This document shows positions 1 to 8,489 of a stretch of DNA of 64,000 nt, piece after piece. Below the pieces are notes generated by a model. That model saw nothing but the letters and a program-made list of their open reading frames with translations, was not told the origin of the DNA and searched no databases. A program made the translations under genes and the position numbers. Numbering within the stretch: the stretch's first letter is position 1; the number at the start of each line of letters is the position of its first letter. This DNA is from Ga0077555 sp033764055 (lineage in GTDB: Bacteria; Pseudomonadota; Alphaproteobacteria; Rhizobiales; Hyphomicrobiaceae): positions 36,696 through 100,695 of the forward strand of contig JANRJI010000120.1 of assembly GCA_033764055.1 (NCBI GenBank). The letters are read 5' to 3'.

Positions 1-1632
1 GGGGTGGGGCTCGATGGCGAGCTGGAGCTGTCGGTCGGGGACCTCGCGCGCGGTCTCGCGCTCGCCGGGCTGCCGTCGCACCGGGCGCTTGCCGGTCCGG
101 TCAGCGGCACGCTCGCCGTCGTGCGGAAGGGTGAGCGGCTCACGCTGTCGACCGAGCGGGTTGCGATTGCCGGGACCAATGCTGCCGGACGAGTGGTGGT
201 GGAGCCAGGTGTCGCCGACAGCCGACGCATCAGCGGGGACATCAAGCTGGGGAACGCAAGCCTTCCCGGCGTTCTCGCTTCGCTCACGACAGGACGGCAG
301 TCGGAGCAACCGGTACCGACGGGGCCCTCGCCCTGGAGTGAGGCCGCGCTCGACCTTTCAGGGCTCGACGGCGTGGCTGGCAGCAAGCTGCGCGTGGAGG
401 TCGAGAGCCTCGCGCTGGCGCCGGGAGTCGTGCTGGCGGAGGCGAAGCTCGACGTCAGCGCCCGGCCGGGAGGCCTCGAGTTGAGGCTCGATGAGGCCAA
501 GGCCCTCGGCGGCCGGACCAGCGGCCTGATCACGCTGGACAAGGCCCCCGCCGGCGCGCGGCTCGTCACCGAGGCCCGCCTGACCGGCGCCAAGCTGGAA
601 TCCCTGAGCGCAGGCCCCGCACCGCCCGCGGCCACCGGCGGTCTTGCCGTATCGTTCAAAGGTCAAAGCGTAGCGCTGACGCCGCGAGGACTGGTGGTCG
701 CACTGACTGGCACGGGGGAGGCATCGCTCGATCGCGCGAGCCTGCGGCGCTGGAGCCCGTCGGCGGTTGGTGTCGCCGCCGACGCCATCATCTCACTCAA
801 AGGCGAGATCCCCCCCGACGCCTTGCGGCAACAGCTCGAGCTGGCGCTCAGCAAGGGCGGCGGCGCCCCGCTCGGCTCGCAGCGTCTGACGCTGACGCTG
901 GCCGATGGCGCCGTGCGGGCCGCTCCGCTGATCGTGAACACGCCGAGAGGGCGCCTGCAAGGTCGGCTCGCCGTGGACCTGGATCTCCAGCGAGTCGACG
1001 CCGAATGGCGGATAGAGCCACGAGGTACACCCCAGCCCGCGGAGGGTCCGGTGAAGCCCGAGTTGCCGGGCATCACCGTGATCTATGCGGGGCCGCTCGC
1101 CACGTTGGGCTCGATTGCTCCGCGGATCGACATGGACGCCCTCGAGAGGGAGGTCGCCGTGCGCAAGGTCGAGCGCGAGGTAGCCGAGCTCGAGCGGCTG
1201 CGCCGACAGGACGAGGAGCGAGCCCGCCAGGAGGCCGCTCGTCTCGAGGAGGAGCGCCGGATCACAGAGCAGCGGCGACTGGAGGCGCTAGGGGTGGCGC
1301 CAAGCACCGCGAGCGGCCTGCCCACTGCCCCGCCCGCCGCAGGCGCCGGCCCGGCAGCCGAAGCCGTGAGTCCAGGTCTGGGACCGGCCGCCGGTGCACC
1401 GGGGCAGCCCGGCGCGGTCGGCAGCGTCCCCGTCTCCCCTGGCCTCGGCGTCCCGGCGACGGGCTCCGGCTCCGCGCCGGGGGGAGCTGGCACCGAGCCC
1501 GGCTCCGGCCCAACCATTGCCGTCCCGCCGAGCACTGTGGACGTTGGCCCTATCCCGCGGCCCGTGCAGCGCCCGCGTCCCGCCCAGGCTCCAAGCAAGC
1601 TCGATCCGTTCAGGTCGCTGGGCGGAAGCTGA
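1..1632 (+). CDS. AsmA family protein, C-terminal part (5' end outside window)
   Basis: The frame is open from the first base, so the true start lies upstream. The visible 543 residues alternate short hydrophobic and polar strands rich in L, G, A and V (through about residue 350), as in the C-terminal beta-rich part of AsmA/YhjG-type proteins, which are envelope proteins linked to outer-membrane assembly and lipid traffic. A charged coiled coil follows (about residues 378-425, repeats of E, R and A such as EREVAELERLRRQDEERARQ), then a long Pro/Gly/Ala-rich tail. The tail is probably disordered and is common in rhizobial AsmA proteins. The family call rests on overall pattern, not on a catalytic motif; a large unknown fraction of the protein is missing. 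Confidence 0.7.
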   Translation, partial: GVGLDGELELSVGDLARGLALAGLPSHRALAGPVSGTLAVVRKGERLTLSTERVAIAGTNAAGRVVVEPGVADSRRISGDIKLGNASLPGVLASLTTGRQSEQPVPTGPSPWSEAALDLSGLDGVAGSKLRVEVESLALAPGVVLAEAKLDVSARPGGLELRLDEAKALGGRTSGLITLDKAPAGARLVTEARLTGAKLESLSAGPAPPAATGGLAVSFKGQSVALTPRGLVVALTGTGEASLDRASLRRWSPSAVGVAADAIISLKGEIPPDALRQQLELALSKGGGAPLGSQRLTLTLADGAVRAAPLIVNTPRGRLQGRLAVDLDLQRVDAEWRIEPRGTPQPAEGPVKPELPGITVIYAGPLATLGSIAPRIDMDALEREVAVRKVEREVAELERLRRQDEERARQEAARLEEERRITEQRRLEALGVAPSTASGLPTAPPAAGAGPAAEAVSPGLGPAAGAPGQPGAVGSVPVSPGLGVPATGSGSAPGGAGTEPGSGPTIAVPPSTVDVGPIPRPVQRPRPAQAPSKLDPFRSLGGS

Positions 1633-1678
1633 CAGTCGACGACGGACGAGCCGTCCTCGACCGCAAGTCAGATCGTGG

Positions 1679-2851
1679 TCAGCGCTTGTCGATGCCGAAA
1701 GCCGGCATGACCTCCTTTGCGAGGCGATCGTGCTGCTCGAGCCACATGCTGAGCGGCACGCCGACCGGCATGCTCATGTTGACCCGCTCGAGGCCGGGGT
1801 ACTTCCTCTCGATAGCCTTGAGCTTCTCGATGATCAAATCCGGCGGCCCGCACAGGAAGCCGCCCGATGCCTCGGCATCCTCGATTCCGGGCAGCTTCAC
1901 CGACTTGGCCAGCTTCGGGTCGCGCATGGCGGCGATCTGCTCGTCCGAGAGCGCCTTCACCAGCCGGAGCTCGCCGAACATCTTCATGTTCTCCTCGTAG
2001 TACTTCGCGACAGCCTTCATCGCCTCCTCGCGCGTGTTGGCGATCATGAAGTGGTAGCCGATGGCGAGGCGCTCGCCGAGCTTCAACTCCTTGCCCTGGA
2101 CCTTGCGGTGCGCCGTCTGCCAGTCGACGATCATCTGGTGCATGGCGCCACCCTCCGACGAGCCGCCACCGAGCACGCCCTGGATGCCGTATTTCGCCAT
2201 GAACTCGAAGGCGCGCATGGTGCCGCCCTGGATGGGCTGCCAGCACTCGACCGGCTGCGTGAAGGGCCGCGGAACGAGGGTGATGTCCTTCAGCGTGTAG
2301 CCGCGATAGGGCACCTCGGGCGGGATCGTATAATTCTTGCCCTTGTGGCTGAAGCTGTCGTTGTGGAAGGCCTTGAACATGATCTCGACCTGCTCCTCGA
2401 ACAGCTCGCGGTTGGCGGTCTGATCGCGGAGCGGTGAGCCGAAGGTCTCGACCTCGCGGGTGTGATAGCCGCGCCCGACGCCGAACGTGATGCGCCCGCC
2501 CGTCAGGATGTCGGCCATCGCATAGTCCTCGGCGAGGCGCAGCGGGTGCCACATCGGGGCAACGTTGAAGCCGCAGCCGATCCGGAGCCTCGTCGTGCGA
2601 TGGGCGAGATGGAGCGCCATCATCAGCACGTTCGGGATGCACTCCGTGCCTTCGCGCTGGAAGTGATGCTCCGCCATCCAGAACGTGTCGTAGCCGTTCC
2701 GGTCCATCATCTGCGCCATGGCCTCGGCCTTGAACAGTGATGTGGCGAGATGCTTGTTGTCGTAGCGGCGGGCATTGATGGGCGTGCCCTCGTAGCCGCA
2801 ATTCTCGAGGTCGGTGTGGCCTGCGAACAGGCTGTCGAACTTCGTGATCAT
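1679..2851 (-). CDS. LLM-class flavin-dependent oxidoreductase (luciferase-like)
   Basis: A 390-residue luciferase-like monooxygenase, a TIM-barrel FMNH2/F420 family. Supporting segments are FWMAEHHFQREG near residue 60, the typical active-site strand with the HH pair, then LRIGCGFNVAPMWHPLRLAED and FGVGRGYHTREVETFG. The ATG at 2851 is chosen because GGAGGAA lies seven bases upstream; the frame stays open further upstream, but without family similarity. It is divergent from the glyoxalase-fold gene at 3084, with 232 bp between them, so the two may share a regulatory region and act on a common xenobiotic or carboxylic substrate. The substrate cannot be read from the sequence. Confidence 0.88.
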   Translation of the reverse strand: MITKFDSLFAGHTDLENCGYEGTPINARRYDNKHLATSLFKAEAMAQMMDRNGYDTFWMAEHHFQREGTECIPNVLMMALHLAHRTTRLRIGCGFNVAPMWHPLRLAEDYAMADILTGGRITFGVGRGYHTREVETFGSPLRDQTANRELFEEQVEIMFKAFHNDSFSHKGKNYTIPPEVPYRGYTLKDITLVPRPFTQPVECWQPIQGGTMRAFEFMAKYGIQGVLGGGSSEGGAMHQMIVDWQTAHRKVQGKELKLGERLAIGYHFMIANTREEAMKAVAKYYEENMKMFGELRLVKALSDEQIAAMRDPKLAKSVKLPGIEDAEASGGFLCGPPDLIIEKLKAIERKYPGLERVNMSMPVGVPLSMWLEQHDRLAKEVMPAFGIDKR

Positions 2852-3083
2852 TGAGCTTCCTCCGCGTTTCTCGTGATGGTTGGCGTCGCTGCTGGCGGGC
2901 GGGCCGAGCGACGCCCGCGCCAGCAGAGCACCCCCGATCCACATCTGACAAGGAAGCGCAGCCGTCGGCCCTGCCATGCGCCACGTCAAGCTGCGACGAT
3001 CGGCGCAGCAGCCTCGAGCGGTTGACGTCGACGCACACCCTCTGCAACGGTCGTACGTGCGGACCGTGACCGGAGCCCAGCCC

Positions 3084-3950
3084 ATGTCCATGCGATCCAT
3101 CATTGGCCTCGACCACGTCGTCGTCATGACGCGCGATCTCGCCGAAGGCGCCCGGCGGTGGGCCAGCCTCGGATTCACGGTCTCGCCGCGGGGAATGCAT
3201 ACGGCCGTCATGGGTACGGCCAACCACACCATCATGCTCGGACACGACTACCTCGAGCTGATCGGCGTGATTGCGGAGACCGAGCGCAACGCGCCGGGAC
3301 GAGCCTTCCTTGCGCGCCGCGGCGAGGGAATTGAGCGTGCCGCCTTCACGGGCACGGATGCCGACGAAGGTGTCGCCGAGCTCAAAGCGCGCGGATTCGC
3401 GGCGCTCGGCCCTTACGACTTCGGAAGACCGGTCGACATGCCCGACAGGCGCAAAGTGGAAGCACGGTTCCGCACCTTCGTGTGGCCCGTCGAGGAACGG
3501 CCGGGCGGGCTGCGCGTGTTCGCCTGCCAGCATCTCACGCGTGAGAACGTGTGGATCCCGGAGCTGACGCGTCACGCCAACACAGCGACGCGCATAGATC
3601 GCGTCGAGATGCTTTCGCCCGATCCCGTAGCAGCCGCCGCGCACATGGGCCGGCTCATCGACCGCACGCCCGAGCGCCTCGCCGACAGTGCCCTGCGTGT
3701 CGAAACCGGGTCGGGGCGCGGTGATTTCGTATTTCTCGACCGGGCCACCCTGGAGCGGCGGCATCCGGGCGTGCCGCTGGCCGGGATTCCCGACGAGGGC
3801 GCGATTACGATCGCGCTCACCGTGACCGATGGGATGGCAGCGGCGAACGCCGTGGGAGCCAAAGCATGCGTCGTCACGCCCAAGATCGTGAAGGTCGCCC
3901 CGGCAGAGGCCAACGGCGTGTTGCTGGAGCTGGCGGAAATCCACCCGTGA
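3084..3950 (+). CDS. VOC/glyoxalase-like domain protein
   Basis: A 288-residue protein starting MSMRSIIGLDHVVVMTRDL, the classic first strand of a vicinal-oxygen-chelate domain with a metal-ligand His in GLDHVVV. Other family-like segments are WASLGFTVSPRGMH and HDYLELIGV. The second half carries a second beta-alpha-beta-beta-beta module. The length suits the Glyoxalase-like (PF13468) group, whose members are mostly uncharacterised isomerases, dioxygenases or binding proteins. ATG 3084 is used; ATG 3090 is an equal alternative. It is divergent from the flavin monooxygenase gene, which suggests a shared catabolic or detoxifying role (inference). Confidence 0.8.
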   Translation: MSMRSIIGLDHVVVMTRDLAEGARRWASLGFTVSPRGMHTAVMGTANHTIMLGHDYLELIGVIAETERNAPGRAFLARRGEGIERAAFTGTDADEGVAELKARGFAALGPYDFGRPVDMPDRRKVEARFRTFVWPVEERPGGLRVFACQHLTRENVWIPELTRHANTATRIDRVEMLSPDPVAAAAHMGRLIDRTPERLADSALRVETGSGRGDFVFLDRATLERRHPGVPLAGIPDEGAITIALTVTDGMAAANAVGAKACVVTPKIVKVAPAEANGVLLELAEIHP

Positions 3951-4586
3951 AGCCCGCATGGCAATTGCGATCTCGAGCACAGGAAGGCGAGCCTGCATTT
4001 GTGCAAGGGCTTGACTTGTATCTACCGGCGCGCGATTGTTTCTGACCGGTTGCCGGAGCCACCATTCTCAGAATGACGTGGGAATGAAGGTGGAATTGGC
4101 AGGGCAGTTCCCCAATTCCTCGGCTTTGCAGAGCGACCGGCCTCGCCTCATCGGGCACGTGGAGGTAGCCATGACCCCGCCGGGCAGAAGAACGGGCCCC
4201 GCCTCGATGTGGGGCCACGACCGAGCAGCCCAATCAGGCACCGCGTGACAAGCGGAGCACAGGGCTGCAACGCCGCCTAGAAATTGGACAACGCAGCGGG
4301 CTGGTCAGCGCCACCCGCACCCCGTCGGTTCATTCCGACGAATGATGACCATGTGCAGCCCCATCTCCGTGCCATGAGCCAGATGGACAGCGGCTGGCAA
4401 TATCTTGGTCGACAGGAGCGCCGGCCTGCGGGTCGGCGCTTTCGTATGTGGCACTTTTTTGTCATCTGATCGCGTATCGAGCGCTATTTTTTTCGCTTTT
4501 GGCACTTCAGGGCACGCTCCCCGGCCATTGTTGGCATAAGCCAAGTGTGCTTAAGCACTGCCGGCCCATAGACAGGGAGTACGTTT
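3951..4586. other. Intergenic region, 636 bp
   Basis: No convincing gene is seen. Short open frames exist on both strands, but they lack a good ribosome site or recognisable sequence. The region contains a GC-rich hairpin at 4417-4440 and a comparatively T-rich stretch at 4441-4510 that may hold the promoter of the methyltransferase gene at 4587. Confidence 0.6.
4417..4440 (+). terminator. Strong hairpin, terminator- or attenuator-like
   Basis: A 10-bp stem, AGCGCCGGCC pairing with GGTCGGCGCT (one G-T pair), encloses the loop TGCG and is followed by TTTCG and, 15 bases on, by a T6 run. It sits 147 bp before the FkbM gene and on the same strand. No gene directly upstream needs terminating, so it may end a small transcript or act in the leader; this is not resolved. 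Confidence 0.45.
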
Positions 4587-5324
4587 ATGCCGAGCTACCG
4601 TTTCGTGGCACCTATTCCGATAACCGTAGAGTGCCCTGAAGCCATGCAGGCGCCGGTCGACTACGTGTTCCGGGGCGAGTACGAGAGCCATCACGACGGT
4701 ACCGGCCTCGACATCCTCGACGTCGGTGCGAACGTCGGCTCTTTCGCCCTTTGGGCATCCTTGCGCTGGCCGAGCAGCCGGATCACGTCGTTCGAGCCCA
4801 ATCCCGGGACCTTCGAACTCCTCAAGCGCAACACAGCTGGGCACGACGGCATCACGATCCACAATGCAGCGTTGTTTCCAGGCGGCCCCCGGCGGGAGAA
4901 ATTCTTCTCGCGATACGCAGGCGATGGAGAGGCCGGACTGCAGAGCTACGCTGGCGACACGTTCATCGAGAGCGCCGAAGGCAGCTGGATCGAGGTCGAC
5001 GTCGTAGACCCCGCCACGCTGCCGTCGCCCGAGATCGTCAAGCTCGATATCGAAGGGGGCGAAGCCTCCGTTCTCGCACATCTCGATCTGTCACGGACGG
5101 TGCTGGTGCTCGCCGAGTTCCAGAACCGAAAAAACCGGGACGCGATGCGCGATACGCTGGCCAAAGCCGGATTCGAAGCCGTCCTGGACGAGGAAGCTCC
5201 CTGGGATCCGATCCTCGATTACAGGGATTATCGGCGAGAGCTCAAAGGAGATATTTTCGGGCGAATGTTCTATCGCCTCCGCGGGCAATCTCGAATGACC
5301 TGTCGGCGGTCAGTGGTGGCCTGA
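4587..5324 (+). CDS. FkbM family methyltransferase
   Basis: A 245-residue SAM-dependent methyltransferase. Motif I is LDILDVGANVGSFALWAS (about residues 40-57), followed by the acidic strand ITSFEPNPGTFELL, and the family hallmark EIVKLDIEGGEASVL (about residues 148-162). FkbM enzymes are O-methyltransferases acting on sugars, polyketides or surface glycans. The N-terminus is short, so it is close to a minimal catalytic domain. ATG 4587 has GGGAG upstream. The 3' end overlaps the convergent secreted-protein gene by 15 bp. The acceptor substrate is unknown and no glycan cluster is adjacent. Confidence 0.85.
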   Translation: MPSYRFVAPIPITVECPEAMQAPVDYVFRGEYESHHDGTGLDILDVGANVGSFALWASLRWPSSRITSFEPNPGTFELLKRNTAGHDGITIHNAALFPGGPRREKFFSRYAGDGEAGLQSYAGDTFIESAEGSWIEVDVVDPATLPSPEIVKLDIEGGEASVLAHLDLSRTVLVLAEFQNRKNRDAMRDTLAKAGFEAVLDEEAPWDPILDYRDYRRELKGDIFGRMFYRLRGQSRMTCRRSVVA

Positions 5325-5729
5325 CGGACGAGCCGGACTGGCGGCAGCTGACCGTGGCCCGTCCAACTGGGCGTGGGGGCGATGCTGATCGTGCCAGCTG
5401 ACCTGGCTCGGCAGAATCGCACAAAACGTCATCGAGCGGCCGCCCGGCAGCATGACCCCACACCAGTGAGCTTGCCCGTCGTCGGAGAGCAATGGGTTCA
5501 CACGCTCGCGCTCGACAATGACCACACGGCCTTCCGGGAACATCATGACCGAGCCGTCCGGCCTTACCGAATAGGCCACGGGCCGACAGTCCTGGCCACT
5601 GCAGCAAGACGCACCATTCGTCTGACGGAACCGGGAATAGTCCTGGCCGGAGTGTGACTCGTGCGCCGAGGCCGGTTGCGCGACGGCCATCATGGCGACT
5701 GCCGCAATTGCCAACGAAACCGGGTTCAT
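5310..5729 (-). CDS. Small secreted Cys-containing protein, unknown function
   Basis: A 139-residue protein with a clear Sec signal peptide: MNPVSLAIAAVAMMAVAQPASA followed by HES. The mature part has a CCSGQDC motif and two later Cys (HWCGVML, TFCAILP), which suggests disulfides in the periplasm. Its last about 30 residues are low-complexity and overlap the 3' end of the FkbM gene on the other strand. Similar small CCSxxDC proteins are common in Hyphomicrobiales, but I know of no assigned function. Confidence 0.7.
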   Translation of the reverse strand: MNPVSLAIAAVAMMAVAQPASAHESHSGQDYSRFRQTNGASCCSGQDCRPVAYSVRPDGSVMMFPEGRVVIVERERVNPLLSDDGQAHWCGVMLPGGRSMTFCAILPSQVSWHDQHRPHAQLDGPRSAAASPARPSGHH

Positions 5730-5918
5730 GGCGCGCCTCGAAGACGATGGACGTTGGCCTCGAACGCCCCCCGACGGTCGACGGTTCCAAACCCCTTGCC
5801 CGTCGCGGCTGCGGGAACTGGGACGCTGTTTTGCTCATTACGTGTGCACGGCGCAACGGGAGGCCGCGCGGGCGCCGATGGCGCCCGGCCTCGAGAAACC
5901 GCGAAAGGAGTGAAACAC

Positions 5919-7118
5919 ATGCAAGTCCGTGTCATCACACTGGCAACAGCCATGCTGCTCGCGAGCACGATGCTCGTATCGGCACAGGGACGAAAAGGAG
6001 ACGAGGGCCCGGCGGGCGGCCAGGGACAAGGCGCGCAGCAATCCGCTCCAGCTGAGAGCAAAAGCCAAGCGGGACAGCCACGGGCGGGCCAGCAGGCCGG
6101 CGAGCGCAGGGGCAGCGAGGCGCCAAAAGAGGCTCAGTCCGCAGAGCCGAAAGGCCAGGAGAAGGGCAAGGCCGACCGCCGCGCCGCCGAGCCCGGTGCC
6201 AAACAAAACGCGCCCGAAAAGGGCAAGGCCGATCGCCGAACCGCCGAGCCCGATGCCAAACAGAACGCGCCCGAAAAGGGCAAGGCCGATCGCCGAACCG
6301 CCGAGCCCGATGGCAAACAAAACGCGCCCGAAAAGGGCAAGGCCGATCGCCGAACCGCCGAGCCCGATGGCAAGAAGGGCAGTCAACCAGCCGACAAGAG
6401 CACAGCCGGCCAGTCGAAGCAGGATCCGGCCAAATCGGTCAGCGACAAGGACCGCGCACCAGGCGACAGCCAGCGCGCGGGACCAGGAAAAGCTGGCACG
6501 GCTGGCGGACAAGCATCGGCGGACGGGCAAGCGCAGCGCGTCGAGGTCGACGATCAGAAGCGGACCCGTGTGCGTGAGGTGTTCCGGGCCCAGCGCGACC
6601 GCGTTCGGCACCACACCAACATCAATGTCTCGATCGACGTCGGCCGGCGACTGCCCCGGACGCTCACGTACTATGAGGTTCCCGAGTACATCGTCGAGAT
6701 CGAGCCCCGCTATCGCGGTCATCGCTTCGTGTGGGTGGAGGATCGCTACGTCATCGTCGAGCCTGCCACCTTCGTGGTCGTCGGCTGGGTCGAGGCAGAG
6801 ACCGGCTATATCTATGTCTCGTCGGGTGGGAGCAGCCGGTCGGCGGCGGCTGATGGCGACCGCTGCCAGGTCGAGCTTGACCGAAGCGAGCGCCGGCAAG
6901 TGATGGCGCTGGTCAATGCGCACCGTCCGATGACGCTGCCCGGCATCTCGATCGGCGTGAACGTGCCCGATACCGTCGAGATCCTTGCCTTCCCCGAGCC
7001 GGTGCGACGCGAGGTACGAGACATCGCAGACTGCAGGTTCGTCGTCCTGCCGAACAACCGGGTCGCCATTGTCGAGCCGTCGTCGCGGCGCATCGTGACG
7101 ATCGTCGATGAGCGGTGA
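5919..7118 (+). CDS. DUF1236 domain secreted protein with 19-residue tandem repeats
   Basis: A 399-residue protein. ATG 5919 is set by AAGGAG at 5905-5910 and opens a signal peptide (MQVRVITLATAMLLAS... to VSAQ). The segment from about residue 25 to 210 is highly charged, low-complexity, and includes near-identical 19-residue repeats (KGKADRRTAEPDGKQNAPE type). The C-terminal half holds two DUF1236-like units, each a Tyr/Val-rich strand set: RYRGHRFVWVEDRYVIVEP and the terminal VVLPNNRVAIVEPSSRRIV. DUF1236 proteins are periplasmic or envelope proteins of rhizobia with unknown function. The basic linker could bind anionic wall polymers (speculative). Confidence 0.82.
   Translation: MQVRVITLATAMLLASTMLVSAQGRKGDEGPAGGQGQGAQQSAPAESKSQAGQPRAGQQAGERRGSEAPKEAQSAEPKGQEKGKADRRAAEPGAKQNAPEKGKADRRTAEPDAKQNAPEKGKADRRTAEPDGKQNAPEKGKADRRTAEPDGKKGSQPADKSTAGQSKQDPAKSVSDKDRAPGDSQRAGPGKAGTAGGQASADGQAQRVEVDDQKRTRVREVFRAQRDRVRHHTNINVSIDVGRRLPRTLTYYEVPEYIVEIEPRYRGHRFVWVEDRYVIVEPATFVVVGWVEAETGYIYVSSGGSSRSAAADGDRCQVELDRSERRQVMALVNAHRPMTLPGISIGVNVPDTVEILAFPEPVRREVRDIADCRFVVLPNNRVAIVEPSSRRIVTIVDER
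6162..6374 (+). repeat. 57-bp coding tandem repeat, about 3.7 copies
   Basis: Copies begin at 6162, 6219, 6276 and 6333 (the last partial). The unit is 19 codons, so copy-number changes stay in frame. Copies 2 to 4 are almost identical at the DNA level, with the first slightly diverged, which indicates recent expansion by slippage or unequal crossing over. Confidence 0.95.
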
Positions 7119-7155
7119 CCCGTTGCACGCAGCGATTCACCAGGGTCGCGGCTGC

Positions 7156-8298
7156 TCACGCTCCCTTCTCGAAAAGATGGGGAACGAAGCGAGCGCCGCG
7201 GCCAGTCACGAGGCTTCTCTCCTCACGGATGCCGATGCCGCGTGCCTCGCCGCCAATCATCCATGCGCCAACCACCGGATGCCAGCCATCGAATTCCGGA
7301 AGGGCGTGGAATGCCTGCGCAATGGTGCGCATCTCCTCGTACGGGCCATCGGTCACGACAGTGCCGCCGGCATGGCCTTCGACGAGGATATTCGCACCCT
7401 CGCGCCCGAACAGCGGCTTGAGAATCGTCGGGCGGGAGATGCACGACGGGTCGAAGGCGGCGGGCAGAAGGCAGGGGTGCCCGGGAAACAGCTCCCACAG
7501 CACCGCGAGGATGCCTTTGCTTGCAGCGACGACGCGCCAGGCGGGCTCCAGCATCTTGGGCCCCGCTGCAGCGAGGTGCTCGAAGAACGGCTCCTCGGCC
7601 ATCCAATCCCATGGATAAAGCTTGAACAGGGCAGCGATGGCGTCGCCCTCGAGATCGACGAACCGCCGGCCGTCCCAGCCGAGATCGGAGAGGTCGAGGA
7701 ATCGGCCTTCGAGGCCTGCCTGGATGCACGTGTCCTGCAAATATGCCGTGGTGATCAGATCGTCGTCATCCTCAGGCACGCAAGCAAAATGCACACGCGC
7801 CTGGTGGGCGTCCGCGCCCCACCGCCGCCACGTCTCGATCAGCCCCTCGTGGATGGAATTGTATTGATCCGCGTCTGGAAAACGCTCCTCGAGCCAATGC
7901 CACTGCACGACGGACGCCTCGAACAGCGCGGTCGGCGTGTCGGCATTGTACTCGAGCAGCTTCGGCGGGCCCCGGCCGTCCCAGCGCAGGTCGAAGCGGC
8001 CATAGAGCGACGGCTCGTCGGCCTCCCAGCTCGCGGCAGCGAGCCGGCCGAGGGCGTCGGAGATACCGAGCTCGGCAAAGCGATGGTGCTCGACAACGTG
8101 GCCGACGGCCGTCTCCACCATGCCGGCCAACTCCTCGATGGCGATATGCAAGGCCTCGACGGCATCCTCCGCGAGAACGTAGGCGGCGTCCTCGGCCCAG
8201 TACGGCGAGGGGGGACCATCGCCATCGCCCAGGTCCATGCCGAGCTCAGCCAGCTTCTGTTGCCAGCCGGATCTGGGCTCGAGCGAAATGCGCTGCAT
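7156..8298 (-). CDS. Glutathionylspermidine synthase family ATP-grasp ligase (YgiC/YjfC-like)
   Basis: A 380-residue protein matching the C-terminal synthetase half of Gsp synthase: start MQRISLEPRSGWQQKLAE, then FDLRWDGRGPPKLLEYNADTP (ATP-grasp substrate strand), LWELFPGHPCLLPA, and near the end ILKPLFGREGANILV, the ATP-binding Lys strand. E. coli YgiC and YjfC are the closest named relatives; they lack the amidase domain and their acceptor is uncertain, so amide-bond formation with a peptide or polyamine is inferred. It is convergent with the DUF1236 gene. The usual companions of this family (YgiB/DUF1190, DUF350) are not adjacent. Confidence 0.88.
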   Translation of the reverse strand: MQRISLEPRSGWQQKLAELGMDLGDGDGPPSPYWAEDAAYVLAEDAVEALHIAIEELAGMVETAVGHVVEHHRFAELGISDALGRLAAASWEADEPSLYGRFDLRWDGRGPPKLLEYNADTPTALFEASVVQWHWLEERFPDADQYNSIHEGLIETWRRWGADAHQARVHFACVPEDDDDLITTAYLQDTCIQAGLEGRFLDLSDLGWDGRRFVDLEGDAIAALFKLYPWDWMAEEPFFEHLAAAGPKMLEPAWRVVAASKGILAVLWELFPGHPCLLPAAFDPSCISRPTILKPLFGREGANILVEGHAGGTVVTDGPYEEMRTIAQAFHALPEFDGWHPVVGAWMIGGEARGIGIREERSLVTGRGARFVPHLFEKGA

Positions 8299-8489
8299 GA
8301 CGAAAGGCCTCGGATAGCAAGCTCGCCTCGGTCGCTAGCTGCGTTGCGGCCTCGCGTCAATCGAGCGCAGCGCGCGGCCACGCGGAGCGAGCGGGCGAGG
8401 CAGATGACCGCCCATCCCGGCTATGGCAATGTCCGGCGCGACCACTGGCGCGCGCCTCGCGATGCAAAACATAGGACTGTCGGCAAACC

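Noticed and set aside
1668..3998. A 776-codon open frame on the minus strand
   Set aside because: It overlaps the well-supported monooxygenase and glyoxalase-fold genes in another frame; the composition is H/R-rich shadow sequence.
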